A DNA stretch of 45,321 nucleotides. It comes from Loktanella sp. (lineage in GTDB: Bacteria > Pseudomonadota > Alphaproteobacteria > Rhodobacterales > Rhodobacteraceae). Positions 17,235-25,427 of this stretch are shown in pieces. The stretch spans positions 1-45,321 of the forward strand of contig JAIBDT010000015.1 of assembly GCA_024686085.1 (NCBI GenBank), given 5' to 3'. The notes under the pieces were generated by a model. The model had not been told where the DNA came from. It saw nothing but the letters and a program-made list of their open reading frames with translations, and did not search any database. The first letter of the stretch is position 1, and each line of letters starts with the position of its first letter. The translations under genes and the position numbers were made by a program.

Positions 17235-18122
17235 TTATCCTTTCAGGCGACGATAGGCCGCCGACAATCCGGCAAGCGTAATGGCATCGGCTTTGACTTG
17301 GGTCGCGGGGGCAAACTGGGTCTGCAACGCACGAACGTATAGGGCACTAAGACCACCGGCACCAATCACAGCAATCTGTTGGCCCAGCCAATAGGGCTTG
17401 GCGCCCGCCAGTTCAGCACCGATTAACAGACCTGATAATCGGGCGCGGGCGGTGGCATTGGTCATGCCATTCAGCAGGCCTTCGGCGCGCAGTGAAAACA
17501 GGCGGGCGGCGATGCGTTCAGGGCGGGCCATTCCGTCAGCAACGCCCGCATCAAAGGCATCCGCATCCCAATCGTCACCACTGACGGAATGGCGCAACAC
17601 GGTATGACCGCTAATGGCGGCAAACAGATCGCCTGTCATATAGGTCTGGAAACTGACGATCTCGTCGGCGCTGACATGCACCCATTTGGTATGTGTGCCG
17701 GGCAGGCAAATAACGCCGTCCCAATTCTTATTGCGGGCAAGGAAGCCCGCGATCTGGGTCTCTTCACCGCGCATAACATCAGCAGGATCGGTCTGCATAA
17801 CACCTGCGATGATATGCACGTCCAGATCACCCGCGTCAGGCTTGGTAAATCCTTCGGGCGAGGCCGCACAGGGCACCGCAGCATAAGGCGCCTCGATCCA
17901 GCCCTGACGCGCGCCCACCATGCCACAAGCAATGATCGGCACCCCCTCATGATGCCACCCCGCAATCGCCTCTCGCAACGCGGGCGCAAAGCCGTCAGGG
18001 GTCAGCGACCCCATGCCTTTATCCGAGGTGACGTCGGCCAAAATCGTGCCACTGTCCGACATCGCCCAAGCACGCATATTACTTGTGCCCCAATCCACCG
18101 CGATCCAGTCAGGTTTGTGCAT
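17235..18122 (-). CDS. dgoK: 2-dehydro-3-deoxygalactonokinase
   Basis: Phosphorylates 2-keto-3-deoxygalactonate with ATP. The 295-residue protein belongs to the DgoK family of the ASKHA fold: phosphate-1 motif WIAVDWGTSNMRAW at the N-terminus, CGMVGARQGWIEAPY, LPGTHTKWVHV (phosphate-2 region), and a C-terminal VIGAGGLSALY adenosine motif. Start ATG 18122; the ribosome site AGGAGG overlaps the TAG stop of the alpha-galactosidase gene just upstream, so reinitiation is likely. Confidence 0.93.
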   Translation of the reverse strand: MHKPDWIAVDWGTSNMRAWAMSDSGTILADVTSDKGMGSLTPDGFAPALREAIAGWHHEGVPIIACGMVGARQGWIEAPYAAVPCAASPEGFTKPDAGDLDVHIIAGVMQTDPADVMRGEETQIAGFLARNKNWDGVICLPGTHTKWVHVSADEIVSFQTYMTGDLFAAISGHTVLRHSVSGDDWDADAFDAGVADGMARPERIAARLFSLRAEGLLNGMTNATARARLSGLLIGAELAGAKPYWLGQQIAVIGAGGLSALYVRALQTQFAPATQVKADAITLAGLSAAYRRLKG

Positions 18123-18131
18123 GTCTGCCTC

Positions 18132-20213
18132 CTATAGCTTAGTGCCTTCAACAACCCACATACGGTCTGGGAAAGACCACGGCAATGTCAGGCCGTGGCT
18201 CATCAAATAGGCGCCTGACAAGTCGATGGTTTTTGACTTTAACACAGGGGTGCCACGCGACAAATGATGGGCATCATCGCGGTTTACCAATTCAATCCGG
18301 TACATCGCCGACGCGTCCAGTCCGGTCAGGCGCAAAGGGCGCGGCGCAATTTGCGCGCTCGTCGCAGCCTTGCCCGCAAACACGACAAAGCGGGCCTTGT
18401 CAGCCGCCAACTGCTGCTCTGCGATCACCGCAGCATCAGCGCTATCCAGTCGCAGAATATCCGCCTTTTGCATCCAGTGACGGTTGGCTTTCCACCATGT
18501 TGTGACGCGGGTCAGCACCTCTGCCTCATGGGCATCCAGCTCGCGGGGGTCCATCTCGAACCCCATGTGGCGCTGGGCGGCGACCCACGCGCGAAATTCG
18601 ATGCTCAGGACACGACCAGAGGTATGACAATGACGCGGGCCAACGTGGGACCCCGTGACCGACAGCGGCAGGAAAAGAGCGGCATCATGCTGGATGCGCA
18701 AACGTTCCAGCGCGTCATTGCTATCGGACAGCCAAACACGCTGGGTGCGCTCCATAATGCCGAAATCAATTCGGCCACCACCAGAGGCACAGCTTTCAAT
18801 CTCGACCATCGGGAAATCGGCGCGCAAGCGATCAATCAACGCATAAGATCCACGGGTTTGCGCCGCATCAGGCATCGGCAGAACGCGGTTATGGTCCCAC
18901 TTGATGTAATCAATATCGTTGTCGCGCAGAATGGCCGACATGCGGTCATACAAGAAATCACGGACCTCAGGCAGCGCCATATTCAGCGCCTTTTGCTGAC
19001 GGCCAAGGGTCTGATCCTCGGACCCCAACGCCCAATGGGGATTGGCGCGGTGGATGTCGCTGTCAGGGTTGATCATCTCAGGCTCGAACCACAAACCAAA
19101 CGTCATCCCAAGACTATGGACGTGGCTAATCAGCGGCGTCAGCCCGTCAGGATACTTGCGCGGATCAACCGTCCAATCGGACAAAGACCGCGTGTCATCA
19201 TCACGCGTGCCAAACCAGCCGTCATCCAAGACAAAACGCTCTGCGCCCAGTTTTGCGGCACGGTCGGCAATGTCCTTGAGTACAGGTAACTTATGATCGA
19301 AATACACGGCCTCCCAGCAATTATAATGCACAGGGCGCGGGGCATCAGGCTTGGGCCATGTGACAATCCGGTCGCGCAAATGGCGCTGGAACGCAACAGC
19401 ACAGCCGTTCAAACCGCTATCGGAATAGGTGATATATAGCGGGGCTGTCTTGAACTGCTTTTGAGGATCGGTCTCCATGCGGGCAGCATGACCCCACTGG
19501 ATTTGACGGCGACCGTCCTGCAACTCTTCGGCCAGCATACGGTGACCACCCGACCAGCCATAGTGAAACGCATAGGCCTCGCCTTGGGTATTCGTGGCAC
19601 CACGACACGGCACGATCAGACCCGGAAAATGCTCGTGACCAGTGCGGCCCGTGCGGTTCTCGCGGTAGCGCATGCCAGCAGACCACGGGGTGCGAGACAG
19701 TTGAAACTCGCCACACCAGCGGCCCGAGACATCAATCATCTCGTCAGACTGCTGCGGGGCAGGCAAGACAGGGGCAGCCAGCCAGTGCAAATGCACAGGG
19801 CGGTCTGCATCTAGCGTGGTTTGGCAGGTGATAATATGCGTCTGGGGGTCAACCTTAAACGTGACCGTCAACGTCAGACCATTGGCCGCATCCGCATACG
19901 ACAGCGATAGGCCATCCGCATGATTCTCACGGGCGAAACAGAACTTGGGCAACAGCGGGGTGCCATCTGAATCGCGCACAATTAATCCGGGTTGGCCGGG
20001 AAAGCTGCGGGTGGCCTCAGGGCAGACGGACAGGTCAGGGTTCTCGTCCAACATGCCGCCCGTGACATCAATCTGACCTGCGGCCTGCAAGGCCTGCAAA
20101 TCATCCGAGTCAGGCAACAGCGGCCCCCAATAGGTCACAACAGGCAAACGGTCGGCATGCGCCGCCAGAACAAGCGTCTGGCGACCATCATCTAGGCGAT
20201 AGGTGCGGTTCAT
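18132..20213 (-). CDS. Alpha-galactosidase, glycoside hydrolase family 36
   Basis: Hydrolyses terminal alpha-galactosides such as melibiose and raffinose-type sugars or galactosylglycerol. The 693-residue protein has the GH36 three-domain build: an N-terminal beta-sandwich (about 1-300), a catalytic barrel and a C-terminal beta domain. Catalytic landmarks are NCWEAVYFDH, FVLDDGWFGTRDDD, GLWFEPEMINPDS, nucleophile D440 in YIKWDHNR, SCASGGGRIDFG, and acid/base D497 in WLSDSNDA. There is no signal peptide, so it acts in the cytoplasm after transport by the adjacent ABC system. It begins 7 nt after the second permease gene. Confidence 0.93.
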   Translation of the reverse strand: MNRTYRLDDGRQTLVLAAHADRLPVVTYWGPLLPDSDDLQALQAAGQIDVTGGMLDENPDLSVCPEATRSFPGQPGLIVRDSDGTPLLPKFCFARENHADGLSLSYADAANGLTLTVTFKVDPQTHIITCQTTLDADRPVHLHWLAAPVLPAPQQSDEMIDVSGRWCGEFQLSRTPWSAGMRYRENRTGRTGHEHFPGLIVPCRGATNTQGEAYAFHYGWSGGHRMLAEELQDGRRQIQWGHAARMETDPQKQFKTAPLYITYSDSGLNGCAVAFQRHLRDRIVTWPKPDAPRPVHYNCWEAVYFDHKLPVLKDIADRAAKLGAERFVLDDGWFGTRDDDTRSLSDWTVDPRKYPDGLTPLISHVHSLGMTFGLWFEPEMINPDSDIHRANPHWALGSEDQTLGRQQKALNMALPEVRDFLYDRMSAILRDNDIDYIKWDHNRVLPMPDAAQTRGSYALIDRLRADFPMVEIESCASGGGRIDFGIMERTQRVWLSDSNDALERLRIQHDAALFLPLSVTGSHVGPRHCHTSGRVLSIEFRAWVAAQRHMGFEMDPRELDAHEAEVLTRVTTWWKANRHWMQKADILRLDSADAAVIAEQQLAADKARFVVFAGKAATSAQIAPRPLRLTGLDASAMYRIELVNRDDAHHLSRGTPVLKSKTIDLSGAYLMSHGLTLPWSFPDRMWVVEGTKL

Positions 20214-20220
20214 GGTTTTC

Positions 20221-21069
20221 TTACTTTACGGCCCCGAGGGTCAATCCAGCGATAAAATGCTTTTGCATCAAAAAGAACATCGCAACGGGGGGAAGGGCGG
20301 CAACAATCGAACCAGCGCTCATCAAATGATACGCGGCACGGAATTGCGCGTTAAAACTGGTGATACCAGCCGTCACAGGTTGGGCCTCTGACCCTTGGGT
20401 CAGCACGACAGCCCAGAAATAGTCGTTCCAGATAAACGTGAAAATCAGCACGGCCATCGCAGCCAGCGCAGGCTTCATCAACGGCAGCACAACGTACCAG
20501 AAGATACGCCATTCCGCGATTCCCTCAACACGGGCGGCCTCGATCAACTCAAACGGCAAGGCGCGGATGAAATTACGCATAAACAGCGTGCAGAACCCCG
20601 TCTGGAACGCGACATGGAACAAGATCAACCCCTGCACCTTGTTATACAACCCAATGTCCAACGTCAGATCGCGCACAGGGATCATCAAAATCTGGAACGG
20701 GACAAAGTTGCCCGCGACAAACATAAAGAAAATCCACAAGTTCGCTTTGAACTTATACACGCCCAGCGCAAAGCCGGTCATCGACGACAGGATCATGCAG
20801 CCAATCACCGTCGGGATCGTAATGCGGATCGAATTCCACATATACTTGGGCATGTCGCTTTCAAAGAACACTTTGTAATAGTTGTTCAAACCATCAAGAT
20901 TGGCAGGCAGCGACCAATAATCCCCCGAGACAAAGTCGGCCTCAGGCTTGATCGAAAACAGCATCACCGCCAACAGCGGCAACAGCCACATGATCAAAAC
21001 AACAGGCACCATTGCCTGATAACCGATCTGAATGCCGCGCGATTGCTTTTCAATAGGGGTCGGGAACAT
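20221..21069 (-). CDS. Carbohydrate ABC transporter permease, MalG-type
   Basis: Inner-membrane permease subunit of a CUT1 family sugar importer, 282 residues with six predicted transmembrane helices. The cytoplasmic EAA loop is visible (ELIEAARVEGIAEWRIFWYVVLP), the site that docks the ATPase. ATG 21069 follows the partner permease stop by 1 nt and gives a normal N-terminus (MFPTPIEKQS); the upstream extension to 21129 is in the partner's coding region. It ends in AVK, as many MalG-like proteins end near a Gly/Val motif. The neighbours suggest galactosides as cargo. Confidence 0.9.
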   Translation of the reverse strand: MFPTPIEKQSRGIQIGYQAMVPVVLIMWLLPLLAVMLFSIKPEADFVSGDYWSLPANLDGLNNYYKVFFESDMPKYMWNSIRITIPTVIGCMILSSMTGFALGVYKFKANLWIFFMFVAGNFVPFQILMIPVRDLTLDIGLYNKVQGLILFHVAFQTGFCTLFMRNFIRALPFELIEAARVEGIAEWRIFWYVVLPLMKPALAAMAVLIFTFIWNDYFWAVVLTQGSEAQPVTAGITSFNAQFRAAYHLMSAGSIVAALPPVAMFFLMQKHFIAGLTLGAVK

Positions 21070-21070
21070 C

Positions 21071-22006
21071 TTAGTGCGCTCCTTTTTCGTCTTGGTACAT
21101 CGACCATAAGAAGTAGGCGATAAACACAAGCATGATCATAAACAGAACCACGGCAATCGCCGCACCATAGCCCATGCGGAATCCGTATTCGGACAAGGCT
21201 TTTTCAAACATGTAATAGGACAACACGCGGCTTTGCCCGAACGGACCACCACGGGTCATAATCGAGATCAGGTCAAACGACCGCAACGCGCCAACAATCG
21301 TGACAACAAAGGCAATGAACGTCGCAGGCTTAAGCTGCGGAATGATGACGTACCACAACATCTTCCACCCCTTGGCGCCGTCCAGACGGGCGGCCTCGAC
21401 CTGCTCTGGATCGACAGAGTTTAACCCCGTGAGATACAAAATCATGCAATATGCGGTTTGCGGCCAAAGACCAGCGGCGATAATCCCGTAGGTCACAGCC
21501 GTCGGATTGCCCAAAACACCGCCCTTGATCTCAAGGCCGATCAAGGCAATCGCCTTGGTGAACAGACCAAAGGTCGGGTCATAGAACCAAGAGAACACCA
21601 AACCGACAACGATCTGACTGATCACAAACGGGAAGAAGAAAAGCGACTTATAAAGACGAATCCCCGTGATCTTTTGGTTCAAAAACAGCGAAATCATCAA
21701 CCCCGCAGGGATTGCCAGCAAATACAGCACCAGCCATTTCAGGTTGTTCCATAGCGAAGTCTCAAAGGCACGGTCGTCAAACAATTTGCGATAGTTTTCC
21801 AGACCAATGTATTCCGCCTCGCCTAAACCATCCCACTTATACAGCGAGATATTGAACGACTGGAACACAGGGAAAATCACATAAACCGCGAAAAAGAAAA
21901 CACCCGGAATAAGGAACAGATAGGGCGTGATCGCGATCTCGTTGCGGCGATACCAGCCACGTTTGACTTGGTCATACTCAGAGACAGGCATAGCGGTATT
22001 GCTCAT
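21071..22006 (-). CDS. Carbohydrate ABC transporter permease, MalF-type
   Basis: First permease subunit of the same CUT1 importer, 311 residues, six transmembrane helices. It starts with a cytoplasmic tail then PYLFLIPGVFFFAVYVIFPV, and carries the EAA motif EQVEAARLDGAKGWKMLWYV. An AAGGGA ribosome site precedes ATG 22006. It is separated from the binding-protein gene by 108 bp that contain a strong hairpin (22080-22101), and overlaps the next permease tightly. The partner ATPase is encoded on the other side of the regulator at 24336. Confidence 0.9.
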   Translation of the reverse strand: MSNTAMPVSEYDQVKRGWYRRNEIAITPYLFLIPGVFFFAVYVIFPVFQSFNISLYKWDGLGEAEYIGLENYRKLFDDRAFETSLWNNLKWLVLYLLAIPAGLMISLFLNQKITGIRLYKSLFFFPFVISQIVVGLVFSWFYDPTFGLFTKAIALIGLEIKGGVLGNPTAVTYGIIAAGLWPQTAYCMILYLTGLNSVDPEQVEAARLDGAKGWKMLWYVIIPQLKPATFIAFVVTIVGALRSFDLISIMTRGGPFGQSRVLSYYMFEKALSEYGFRMGYGAAIAVVLFMIMLVFIAYFLWSMYQDEKGAH

Positions 22007-22079
22007 TGTCGGATCCCTTTAGGACTGGGGCGCATGTGAGAGACCCTAACAGGGGCTCGCAGATAGGCCGAACAGAAAA

Positions 22080-22101
22080 GGGTGGGCATGATTGCCCACC
22101 C
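22080..22101 (-). terminator. Intercistronic hairpin downstream of the sugar-binding protein gene
   Basis: Perfect 9-bp stem GGGTGGGCA / TGCCCACCC with a 4-nt loop. On the minus strand it is followed by TTTTCTG. It lies 14 nt after the binding-protein stop and before the permease genes, so it may act as a partial terminator or as a 3' stabiliser that keeps binding-protein mRNA abundant. Confidence 0.75.
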
Positions 22102-22114
22102 CAATGTTAGTTGT

Positions 22115-23380
22115 TTACTCGGCGTAGATGTCCACAGCAGCGGCGTCCAGACGGGCAAGGATGTCATCCAAGTTATCTGGGAACAGCATGAACTCTTGGA
22201 AACCTTCCATCGCAACAGCGGCCATTTCCGCAGGTGCGTCACGGTCAAAGAATTGCGCGATGCCACCGGGTGCCTTGTTGGAAAGCATATCAAAGCCTTC
22301 GTTGAGGAACTTGTCGTCATCAACAGCCGACAGCGCGTTCACAGGCAACTGACCAAGGTTTTCACCGTTGTTGATCAATGTCTGGTTATCCGCGGATACA
22401 ACAAACTTAAGGAACGCTTTTGCGTTGTCTTTGTTGGACGCACCCGACGGGATGTGGAACGTATCTGTCGGCGCATCTTCGCCCTTGGCGATACCAGCAG
22501 TGATCTCTGGGAACTGGTAGAAGTCCAGCTTGCTATCGTCCAAGCCACCCTCACGGAAGGCCGCAACCGAGAAGTTACCCATCAGGTAAGACGCAGCTTC
22601 GCCGTTCACCATGAATGGCATCGCTTCCTGCCAGCTATATGTCTGGTGGTTGTCGATAAACGCACCCATGTCGATCAGCTCGCGCCAGTTTGCGAATGTG
22701 GCGCGTGTTTCTGCGCTATCCCATTTTGCCTGACCGTTGGTCAAAGCTGCGTGGTAGTCATAACCGTTGGTGCGCATGTTCAGATAGTCAAACCAGCCGC
22801 CGGCAGTCCAAAGGAACTTGGTGCCGATGGTGTAGCACTTGATGCCGTTGTCCAGATACGTCTGGCAGTTGGCCTTTTCTTCTTCCCATGTGATGGGCTC
22901 GGACAGACCAAACTGTTCCATCAGGTCTTTACGATAATAAACACCCCACTGGTAGTACGTGTAAGGGACGCCGTACTGCTTGCCGTCGATTGTCATCGCA
23001 CCTTTGGTGGACGCCAACTCTGTGGACATGTCGCCTTCCCAGATGTCGGATACGTCTTCAAACAGACCTGCGTTGACATATGGCAACATGCGGTTGGCCG
23101 CATACCAGTTGGCAACATCAGGCGCGTCAGCGGTCAAGAAGTTGCGAATCTGTGTTTTATACGCTTCACGATCAATGATCGTCAGCTCGATGTTCAAGTC
23201 AGGGTGCATGGCACCAAAACGCTCTGCCATGCCTTCCATCACTGCGCGGGGCGCAGGATTGGACATGTCAGAGAAAATGACAAGATCGCCCGACAGCGCA
23301 TGTGCGTCTGCGTGGGCTACGGTTGCAGTGATGCCAGCGGCAACAATCGCCGCGAACGACGTCTTCATAATGGAATGCAT
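22115..23380 (-). CDS. Extracellular sugar-binding protein of CUT1 ABC transporter
   Basis: Periplasmic solute-binding protein (SBP family 1), 421 residues. A signal peptide (MHSIMKTSFAAIVAAG, cleavage near AHADA) is followed by the binding fold starting LSGDLVIFSDMSNPAPRAVM. Many aromatic residues in the middle (YTYYQWGVYY, WTAGGWFDYL) fit a sugar-stacking site. GGAGGAAACC lies just before ATG 23380; the longer frame to 23422 is non-coding leader. First gene of the galactoside operon, so expression is likely high; a candidate IclR operator lies about 36 bp upstream of its start. Cargo is inferred as alpha/beta-galactosides from operon partners. Confidence 0.9.
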   Translation of the reverse strand: MHSIMKTSFAAIVAAGITATVAHADAHALSGDLVIFSDMSNPAPRAVMEGMAERFGAMHPDLNIELTIIDREAYKTQIRNFLTADAPDVANWYAANRMLPYVNAGLFEDVSDIWEGDMSTELASTKGAMTIDGKQYGVPYTYYQWGVYYRKDLMEQFGLSEPITWEEEKANCQTYLDNGIKCYTIGTKFLWTAGGWFDYLNMRTNGYDYHAALTNGQAKWDSAETRATFANWRELIDMGAFIDNHQTYSWQEAMPFMVNGEAASYLMGNFSVAAFREGGLDDSKLDFYQFPEITAGIAKGEDAPTDTFHIPSGASNKDNAKAFLKFVVSADNQTLINNGENLGQLPVNALSAVDDDKFLNEGFDMLSNKAPGGIAQFFDRDAPAEMAAVAMEGFQEFMLFPDNLDDILARLDAAAVDIYAE

Positions 23381-23415
23381 GGTTTCCTCCCTAGTGCTCC
23401 CAGTCGTAAAACTTT

Positions 23416-23432
23416 GTCTCACTATGTGAAAC
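23416..23432. promoter_or_regulatory. Candidate IclR-family operator
   Basis: Near-perfect 17-bp inverted repeat GTCTCACTATGTGAAAC: half-sites GTcTCAC and GTGAaAC around TAT. It sits in the shared promoter region of the sugar-binding protein gene and the divergent IclR regulator gene. Confidence 0.55.
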
Positions 23433-23544
23433 TTGGTTTTGTATATTGATACTAAATCGCGAAGTTGCTAGCCTGTCAACAGTCAGGTGCAATTCGTGGT
23501 CAAAACTTAGACCGCGTGGTTCAGGCCAGACATGGGAGGAAACG

Positions 23545-24321
23545 ATGGGATACGAGACCGGCGATGGAACGGTGGGCAAAGCAATCACAGTGCTTGACCT
23601 AGTGGCGTCTTTTGGACGGCCCGTGCGGTTCTCCGAAGTACTGCAAAAATCCGACTTTCCCAAGCCGACACTCTACCGGTTCATCCAATCGCTGACCAAT
23701 CAGAACATGCTGTCCTATGACGCAGACCGGCAAACCTACGCACCTGGATTGCGGCTTTTGCGGCTGGCCCATGCGGCGTGGGAACAGTCTTCGCTGGCGC
23801 CTATCGCACGGCCATTCTTGGATAATTTGGCAAAATCAGTTGGCGAAGCCGTGCACCTCGCACAGATCGACAACGGTCAAGTCTTGTTCATCGACAAACG
23901 ATCCGCCAGCGCAGGGTTCGACACTTTGGCGCAAGCCGGACAAGTCGCACCCGCATACTGCACAGGGGTCGGCAAAGTGATTTTGGCATTCATGGATGAC
24001 AGCCAACGGGCGCGGGCGCTGCAACAGCAGGCCTACATGAAATACACCGCCGTAACCCACGACGGACCAGAGGCGCTATCTGTTGAACTCGACAGTATCC
24101 GGCGCGACGGCGTGGCTTATGACCGCGAAGAACATGAAACAGGCATCATCAGCATCGCGGCACCGATTCTGATTCGAAATGATATTGTCATCGGGGCTGT
24201 TTCGGTGGCGACATCGACCTCGCGACATGACCTTGCAGGGCTAGAGGCCTTCCGCCCACAGCTCTTAGAAACCGCTCAACGAATCGGGGCTGAGGCCCAG
24301 AATTGGCAATCTCCAACCTAA
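23545..24321 (+). CDS. IclR family transcriptional regulator of the galactoside operon
   Basis: DNA-binding regulator, 258 residues. An N-terminal winged helix-turn-helix (about 10-75; VGKAITVLDLVASFGRPVRF, then PKPTLYRFIQSLTNQNML as recognition helix) is followed by the IclR effector domain (LRLLRLAHAAW, FIDKRSASAGF, APAYCTGVGKVILAF, EEHETGIISIAAPI). ATG 23545 has GGGAGGA 6 nt upstream; the frame from 23446 would add a tail without character. Divergent from the sugar-binding protein gene and followed by the transporter ATPase gene. It probably senses a galactose-derived intermediate, but the effector is unknown. Confidence 0.92.
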   Translation: MGYETGDGTVGKAITVLDLVASFGRPVRFSEVLQKSDFPKPTLYRFIQSLTNQNMLSYDADRQTYAPGLRLLRLAHAAWEQSSLAPIARPFLDNLAKSVGEAVHLAQIDNGQVLFIDKRSASAGFDTLAQAGQVAPAYCTGVGKVILAFMDDSQRARALQQQAYMKYTAVTHDGPEALSVELDSIRRDGVAYDREEHETGIISIAAPILIRNDIVIGAVSVATSTSRHDLAGLEAFRPQLLETAQRIGAEAQNWQSPT

Positions 24322-24335
24322 AAGGAACCGACAAC

Positions 24336-25397
24336 ATGGCTGGCGTAACGCTTAAGAACGTGATCAAGAAATACGGCGATGTGCAGGTGATCCACGGGAT
24401 CGACCTTAGCATCGAAGACGGTGAATTTTGCGTTTTTGTCGGGCCGTCAGGCTGCGGGAAATCAACGCTTTTGCGCATGGTCGCAGGGCTGGAAGAAACC
24501 ACAGGCGGGTCGATGCACATCGGGGACCGTGATGTGACCACAATGGACCCCAGCCAGCGCGGCGTCGCCATGGTTTTCCAGACCTACGCGCTTTACCCGC
24601 ATATGACCGTGCGCGACAACATGGGCTTTGGGCTGAAAATGAACGGCTTCCCAAAAGCCGAGATCGCCGAAAAGGTCGCAGAGGCGACCCGCATCCTCAA
24701 ACTCGAAGACTACCTCGACCGCAAACCCGCCGCCTTGTCAGGGGGGCAACGCCAGCGCGTGTCCATCGGACGTGCGATTGTGCGCGGGCCGCAGGTGTTC
24801 TTGTTTGACGAACCACTCTCCAACCTCGACGCCGAACTGCGCGTCGAGATGCGGGTTGAGATCGCCCGCCTGCACAAAGAAATCGGCGCGACAATGATCT
24901 ACGTGACCCACGATCAGGTTGAGGCCATGACCTTGGCCGACAAAATCGTTGTGCTGCGCAAGGGAATCATCGAACAGGTCGGCGCTCCGATGGACCTCTA
25001 CCGCGACCCCGACAACAAGTTTGTGGCTGGATTCATCGGCTCTCCGGCCATGAACTTCCTCGAAGGGGTCGCCAATAACGGCAATGTGTCCGTGCCGGGG
25101 ATGAAAGCCAGCTTTGACGGTGTGATCGCCCCCGCCTATTCAGGCAAAAAGGTCACTGTCGGGATGCGGGCCGAACACTTGATGACCGATCCAAACGGCG
25201 ACACCCACACGGTGGAAATGACAGAAAGCCTTGGTGGGGTGTCGTTTGTCTACCTGACGGGCGAAACGGGCGAACGGATCGTGATCGAGGAACGGGGCGA
25301 TGAACGTTCCGTCACCGGTGCGCGCGTCGGGGTCACAATCGACCCCTCACGCATTTACCTTTTCGACGGTGAAACCGAAAACCGTATCCGCGGATAA
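24336..25397 (+). CDS. Sugar ABC transporter ATPase, UgpC/MsmK/MalK type
   Basis: ATP-hydrolysing subunit for the CUT1 importer encoded divergently. The 353-residue protein has Walker A GPSGCGKST, signature LSGGQRQRVSIGRAIV, Walker B VFLFDEPLSNLD, switch His in VTHDQVEAM, and a C-terminal TOBE/regulatory domain (about 235-353; GSPAMNFLEG, VGMRAEH, DPSRIYLFDGET). AAAGGAAC precedes ATG 24336; the frame from 24303 is not needed. It is 14 nt after the iclR-type gene, forming a two-gene plus-strand operon that ends at a strong hairpin (25405-25424). Some such ATPases serve several importers. Confidence 0.93.
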   Translation: MAGVTLKNVIKKYGDVQVIHGIDLSIEDGEFCVFVGPSGCGKSTLLRMVAGLEETTGGSMHIGDRDVTTMDPSQRGVAMVFQTYALYPHMTVRDNMGFGLKMNGFPKAEIAEKVAEATRILKLEDYLDRKPAALSGGQRQRVSIGRAIVRGPQVFLFDEPLSNLDAELRVEMRVEIARLHKEIGATMIYVTHDQVEAMTLADKIVVLRKGIIEQVGAPMDLYRDPDNKFVAGFIGSPAMNFLEGVANNGNVSVPGMKASFDGVIAPAYSGKKVTVGMRAEHLMTDPNGDTHTVEMTESLGGVSFVYLTGETGERIVIEERGDERSVTGARVGVTIDPSRIYLFDGETENRIRG

Positions 25398-25404
25398 GGT
25401 CTAA

Positions 25405-25424
25405 GGCGGGCCAAAAGGCCCGCC
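25405..25424. terminator. Hairpin between convergent ugpC-like and soeC genes
   Basis: Perfect 8-bp GC stem GGCGGGCC / GGCCCGCC with AAAA loop in the 30-bp gap between convergent genes. There is no long U-tract on either side, so its strength as an intrinsic terminator is uncertain; position suggests bidirectional use. Confidence 0.7.
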
Positions 25425-25427
25425 GAA

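Noticed and set aside
22082..23449. 455-codon plus-strand frame antisense to the whole sugar-binding protein gene
   Set aside because: It mirrors the codon structure of the real gene, lacks a ribosome site and starts inside the hairpin; the product has no protein-family character.
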